A stretch of DNA of 23,454 nucleotides from Lachnoclostridium sp. UBA6558. Its GTDB lineage: Bacteria; Bacillota; Clostridia; Lachnospirales; Lachnospiraceae. Every line of letters begins with the position of its first letter. The stretch's first letter is position 1. Positions 21,626 to 23,454 of this stretch are shown here, piece by piece. The notes beneath the pieces are model-generated. The model was not told the DNA's origin. It searched no databases and saw only the letters and a list, made by a program, of their open reading frames with translations. The translations under genes and the position numbers were made by a program. Location of the stretch: the NCBI GenBank assembly GCA_002434335.1, contig DJJW01000005.1:120525-143978 (forward strand), read 5' to 3'.

Positions 21626-22543
21626 ATGGGTAAGTACATTCTTAAAAGGGTGGGTGCGGCAATCCTGACTATATTCCTGGTTGCCACTATAACGTTTTTC
21701 CTTATGAACCTGGTACCAGGCGGTCCCTTCGTTGCAGAAAAATCCATCAGTGAGCAGGCTCAGCAGGCACTGAGAGAAAAGTTCGGTCTGGATAAGCCAC
21801 TGATTGTGCAATATAAAAATTATATGGTTAACGCACTTCATGGAGACTTAGGTCTTAGCTTAAAGCAAAGAGGTCGTGATGTCACAGACATCATTTTCAG
21901 TAAGTTTCCGATTTCAGCAAGACTTGGCGGTATTTCCGTTCTTATTGCCCTGCTGATAGGAATACCCCTTGGCTGTACAGCTGCAGTTAACAGAGGCAAA
22001 TGGCTGGATAATTTCATTATCGTCATTGCCACAGGTGGAATTGCAGTACCAAGTTTTGTAATCTGTACTGTGGGTATGTACGTATTTGGTGTGCATTTAG
22101 GCTGGCTTCCCACCTTTGGACTTACTTCCCCATTACATTATATTCTGCCGGTTTTTGCACTTTCCTTCTACCCCACGGCTTACATTACCAGATTGATGCG
22201 TTCATCAATGCTGGACGTAATAGGACAGGATTATATCCGTACCTCCAGAGCAAAAGGTGTTTCTCAGTTCTTATCCCTTTTCAAACATGCTCTGCGTAAC
22301 GCGATTCTGCCGGTAATTACTTATGTCGGCCCCCTGTTGGCATACACCCTGACAGGTAGTTTCATCGTTGAAAAGATCTTTGTTATCCCAGGACTTGGCG
22401 GTCAGTTCGTAAGTTCCATTATGAATCGTGATTATACCGTTATCATGGGTACTACCATTTTTCTTGCAACGCTTGTTATCGTGATGAATACCTTGGTTGA
22501 TATTGTTTATAAACTAATCGACCCTCGTATTCAGCTGAATTAG
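21626..22543 (+). CDS. oppB: Oligopeptide ABC transporter permease (OppB/DppB type)
   Basis: A 305-residue inner-membrane permease of the peptide/nickel importer class. The N-terminus MGKYILKRVGAAILTIFLVA and the LVPGGPF motif that follows are diagnostic. Six TM helices are predicted. The coupling segment RTSRAKGVSQFLSLFKHALR matches the EAA loop that contacts the ATPase. The C-terminal FIVEKIFVIPGLG is conserved. AGGTAGG precedes the ATG at a normal distance. It is first in an operon with oppC 9 bases downstream; the ATPases and binding protein must lie beyond the window. With M3 peptidase and gdhA nearby it suits peptide feeding, but Opp, Dpp and App cannot be separated by sequence here. 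Confidence 0.93.
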   Translation: MGKYILKRVGAAILTIFLVATITFFLMNLVPGGPFVAEKSISEQAQQALREKFGLDKPLIVQYKNYMVNALHGDLGLSLKQRGRDVTDIIFSKFPISARLGGISVLIALLIGIPLGCTAAVNRGKWLDNFIIVIATGGIAVPSFVICTVGMYVFGVHLGWLPTFGLTSPLHYILPVFALSFYPTAYITRLMRSSMLDVIGQDYIRTSRAKGVSQFLSLFKHALRNAILPVITYVGPLLAYTLTGSFIVEKIFVIPGLGGQFVSSIMNRDYTVIMGTTIFLATLVIVMNTLVDIVYKLIDPRIQLN

Positions 22544-22552
22544 GAGGAAGAG

Positions 22553-23454
22553 ATGAAGGAAAAGAATATATTGAGCTTTCAGTTAAAGGTGGATGACTTT
22601 CTGCCCGCTACTGATGATGAGAAGCAGAGTCTGGTGCTGATGCGCCCCAGCGTAAGCTTCTGGAAAGATGCATTAAAAAGATTGGGTAAGAATAAGGTTG
22701 CAATGGTAAGCCTCGCGATCATTCTGTTAATAATGATATTTTCCTTTTTCGTTCCCAGTTTTTATCCTTATAAGTATGACCAGCAGATTCAGGGTTCCGA
22801 ATATCTAAAGCCTATGACCTATTCCGTACAGGAGCAGGCAAGGATTGATTCCGGCGAGAAGGTATTCCCTCATTTTCTGGGAACGGATAACCTGGGTCGT
22901 GATTATGCAGTACGATTGATGGTGGGGAGCCGAATATCATTGTTAGTCGGCCTTATCGCTTCAGGAATTATATTAATAATCGGTTCACTTTATGGTTCCG
23001 TAGCCGGTTTCTTTGGCGGCTGGACAGATATGATTATGATGCGTCTGGCGGATATTGTATATACTGTACCAGATATTCTATTGATAGTATTAATATCCTT
23101 TGCCATAAAGGAACCCATGACAACTCTGGCTACAAAGCCGGGATTTCAATGGATACAGACAGTCGGAGTAAATCTTATCAGTATCTTCCTGGTATTTGCA
23201 TTGCTCTACTGGGTTGGTATGGCTCGTATCGTAAGAAGTCAGGTACTTACCTTAAAGCAAAGTGAGTATGTAACCGCCGCCAAAGCCCTGGGTGCTTCCA
23301 ACGGACGTATAATCCGCAAGCATCTGCTGACCAATTGTATCGGTACTTTGATAGTAACAACAACCTTACAGATTCCAGCCTCCATTTTTACGGAAAGCTT
23401 CTTAAGCTTCTTAGGTTTAGGTGTTGCGATTCCGCTGCCTTCCTTAGGCTCTCT
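22553..23454 (+). CDS. oppC: Oligopeptide ABC transporter permease (OppC/DppC type), cut by window end
   Basis: An open frame from the ATG at 22553 (AGGAGGAAGAG directly upstream) runs off the window after 300 codons with no stop. The N-terminal extension (MKEKNILSFQLKVDDFLPAT) is cytoplasmic. SFWKDALKRLGKNKVAMVSL leads into the first TM helix, as in OppC. The external segment ends in FLGTDNLGRDYAVRLMVGSR, a hallmark of this family. Later parts show RLADIVYTVPDILLIV and the EAA loop YVTAAKALGASNGRIIRKHL, then IPASIFTESFLSFLGLG. It pairs with OppB to form the channel. Only the last few dozen residues are missing. Confidence 0.93.
   Translation, partial: MKEKNILSFQLKVDDFLPATDDEKQSLVLMRPSVSFWKDALKRLGKNKVAMVSLAIILLIMIFSFFVPSFYPYKYDQQIQGSEYLKPMTYSVQEQARIDSGEKVFPHFLGTDNLGRDYAVRLMVGSRISLLVGLIASGIILIIGSLYGSVAGFFGGWTDMIMMRLADIVYTVPDILLIVLISFAIKEPMTTLATKPGFQWIQTVGVNLISIFLVFALLYWVGMARIVRSQVLTLKQSEYVTAAKALGASNGRIIRKHLLTNCIGTLIVTTTLQIPASIFTESFLSFLGLGVAIPLPSLGS

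Overview
The window is low-GC DNA from a Bacillota bacterium, most likely an anaerobic clostridium of the Lachnospiraceae type. This is inferred from strong AGGAGG-type ribosome sites, sigma-A-like promoters, the rpsF-ssb-rpsR order, a class I glutamate dehydrogenase, and small DUF951 and DUF6171 proteins. The species cannot be fixed from the sequence. Most of the window is ordinary chromosomal housekeeping and transport DNA. I see no phage, insertion sequence, CRISPR array or rRNA.

Layout. Positions 1-804 (minus strand) hold the first 17 codons of a Fur-family regulator with a Fur-like box, then a hemolysin III (PAQR-type) membrane protein. Positions 972-2842 hold a DUF951 protein and, after a long leader, a MATE efflux pump. 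A strong convergent terminator at 2950-2990 separates these from a minus-strand ROK sugar kinase (3048-3917). Positions 4131-9146 form a detoxification-style module: an OmpR-type response regulator, a short one-TM histidine kinase, then an ABC ATPase and an 863-residue two-FtsX-domain permease. The ABC pair has its own promoter, which carries a direct-repeat candidate operator. Positions 9344-11701 hold an alpha/beta hydrolase, a small eight-cysteine DUF6171 protein closed by a nested-palindrome terminator, and a nitronate monooxygenase-type flavoprotein.

Positions 11702-12490 are gene-poor. They hold a decayed prepeptidase-C-like domain and then the promoter and leader of rpsF-ssb-rpsR (12495-13578). 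Next come an exported RsiV-like protein, a Qnr/MfpA-like pentapeptide repeat protein and an M3 oligoendopeptidase. Positions 17370-18258 are a decay patch: a C39-like cysteine peptidase split by one frameshift and a badly broken GNAT acetyltransferase. It lies just upstream of tRNA-Glu(CTC). Downstream are an unrecognised two-TM protein (18625-19323), gdhA (19575-20909), a 716-bp AT-rich gap with several promoters, and the first two genes of an oligopeptide ABC transporter (oppB, and oppC cut by the window end).

Most notable signals: (1) two units in which a good promoter is followed within about 15 bases by an intrinsic terminator, one upstream of gdhA and one upstream of oppB, so each may give a very short RNA or an attenuated leader; (2) the two-component/ABC module with its 16-bp-period direct repeat at an activator-type promoter; (3) three single-base contractions in homopolymer runs that break otherwise intact reading frames, so sequencing error must be separated from real decay or, in one case, recoding. 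M3 peptidase, C39-like gene, gdhA and opp would fit a peptide/amino-acid fermenting lifestyle, but they are separate transcription units here.
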